Shown piece by piece: positions 23,285 through 23,826 of a DNA stretch of 23,826 bases. Source of the stretch: JBFGJY01 sp041576975 (GTDB taxonomy: Bacteria; Pseudomonadota; Gammaproteobacteria; UBA4575); assembly GCA_041576975.1 (NCBI GenBank), contig JBFGJY010000037.1, forward strand, positions 1-23,826, written 5' to 3'. The translations under genes were made by a program, and so were the position numbers. The notes under the pieces were generated by a model that saw only the letters and a list, made by a program, of their open reading frames with translations, had not been told where the DNA came from and did not search any database. Every line of letters begins with the position of its first letter. Within the stretch, counting starts at the first letter, position 1.

Positions 23285-23615
23285 AAATAGAAATTAATTT
23301 TTAATGCATGCATTTTTAAAAATATTAGTTTAACTTCATACTATCTCACCATTAATGAAAACTATTTGTGAAAACTATATTTTTAATTACTGTAGGATTA
23401 TGCGCTGTATTAGATACGCAAACGCAAAACGTATTAATGACGAAGCAAAATAAATTTGAATAGAATTGAAAAACCATTGCAGATAATTACCGCAGCTTTG
23501 CAATAAAGTCTATGTTAACTACTATTTCAATTGAAGCCGACCCGAATGAGTCGAAGAGAAAAATATAGATTGACTTGTGTGGGCGCCCTGTAGGTGAAGT
23601 GATAACTTTACTCTA
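23285..23615. other. 331-bp region after the 16S 3' end, no tRNA or 23S
   Basis: In rRNA transcription direction this should be the 16S-23S spacer. Next to the rRNA end are GGGCGCCC (near 23583) and a CGACTC-ATTC-GGGTCG hairpin that resemble spacer sequence. After that it becomes AT-rich and runs into the deacetylase-like gene. I find no tRNA-Ile/Ala T-arm and no 23S start. Confidence 0.65.

Positions 23616-23826
<211 letters not shown>

Noticed and set aside
23285..23615. A tRNA gene in the spacer after 16S
   Set aside because: No T-arm GGTTCGAATCC-like segment or acceptor pairing was found. The CGACTC/GGGTCG hairpin is too short to be a tRNA arm set.

Overview
The window reads as a low-GC chromosomal segment from a methylotrophic or alcohol-oxidising Proteobacterium. 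The partial 16S rRNA at the right edge looks gammaproteobacterial, but this is by eye and not a search. The theme is pyrroloquinoline quinone (PQQ) and periplasmic quinoprotein dehydrogenases of the lanthanide-dependent type.

Left third (1-8352, all minus strand). Read in transcription order: a XoxF-type methanol dehydrogenase, a strong intrinsic terminator, a monohaem cytochrome c, a XoxJ-type periplasmic binding protein, two exported proteins of unknown function, then pqqA-B-C-D-E. pqqE runs off the left edge. The PQQ precursor peptide gene pqqA (27 codons) sits at 3083-3166 with a perfect Shine-Dalgarno. One locus therefore makes the cofactor, the enzyme, its electron acceptor and its accessory protein.

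Middle (8353-17666). A 535-bp intergenic region holds the xoxF leader and several inverted repeats. Next come two paralogous HExxH proteins from a tandem duplication; the left copy carries only a decayed 3' fragment of the convergent neighbour gene. Then, on the minus strand, lie a 203-aa exported protein, a TonB-dependent receptor with an acidic DxDGDG loop, a MoxY/MoxX-like two-component system and an OFA-family MFS carrier (oxalate/formate antiporter type).

Right third (17719-23826). On the plus strand: an exported pentapeptide-repeat protein, a second quinoprotein alcohol dehydrogenase (ExaF/PedH-like, with the extra Asp), a canonical terminator and a dihaem c4-like cytochrome. On the minus strand: an exported ankyrin-repeat protein, a Tat-signalled histone-deacetylase-fold amidohydrolase and the 3' end of a 16S rRNA gene. 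No tRNA or 23S gene follows the 16S within the window.

Working model (inference): the TonB receptor and its neighbours acquire a metal or cofactor, the two-component system senses conditions, and PQQ made by PqqA-E loads XoxF and the second dehydrogenase. Electrons leave through the two cytochromes, both apparently tethered by long acidic linkers. The MFS carrier may export an organic acid such as formate. There is no mxaI-like small subunit and no Ca-type mxaF in view.
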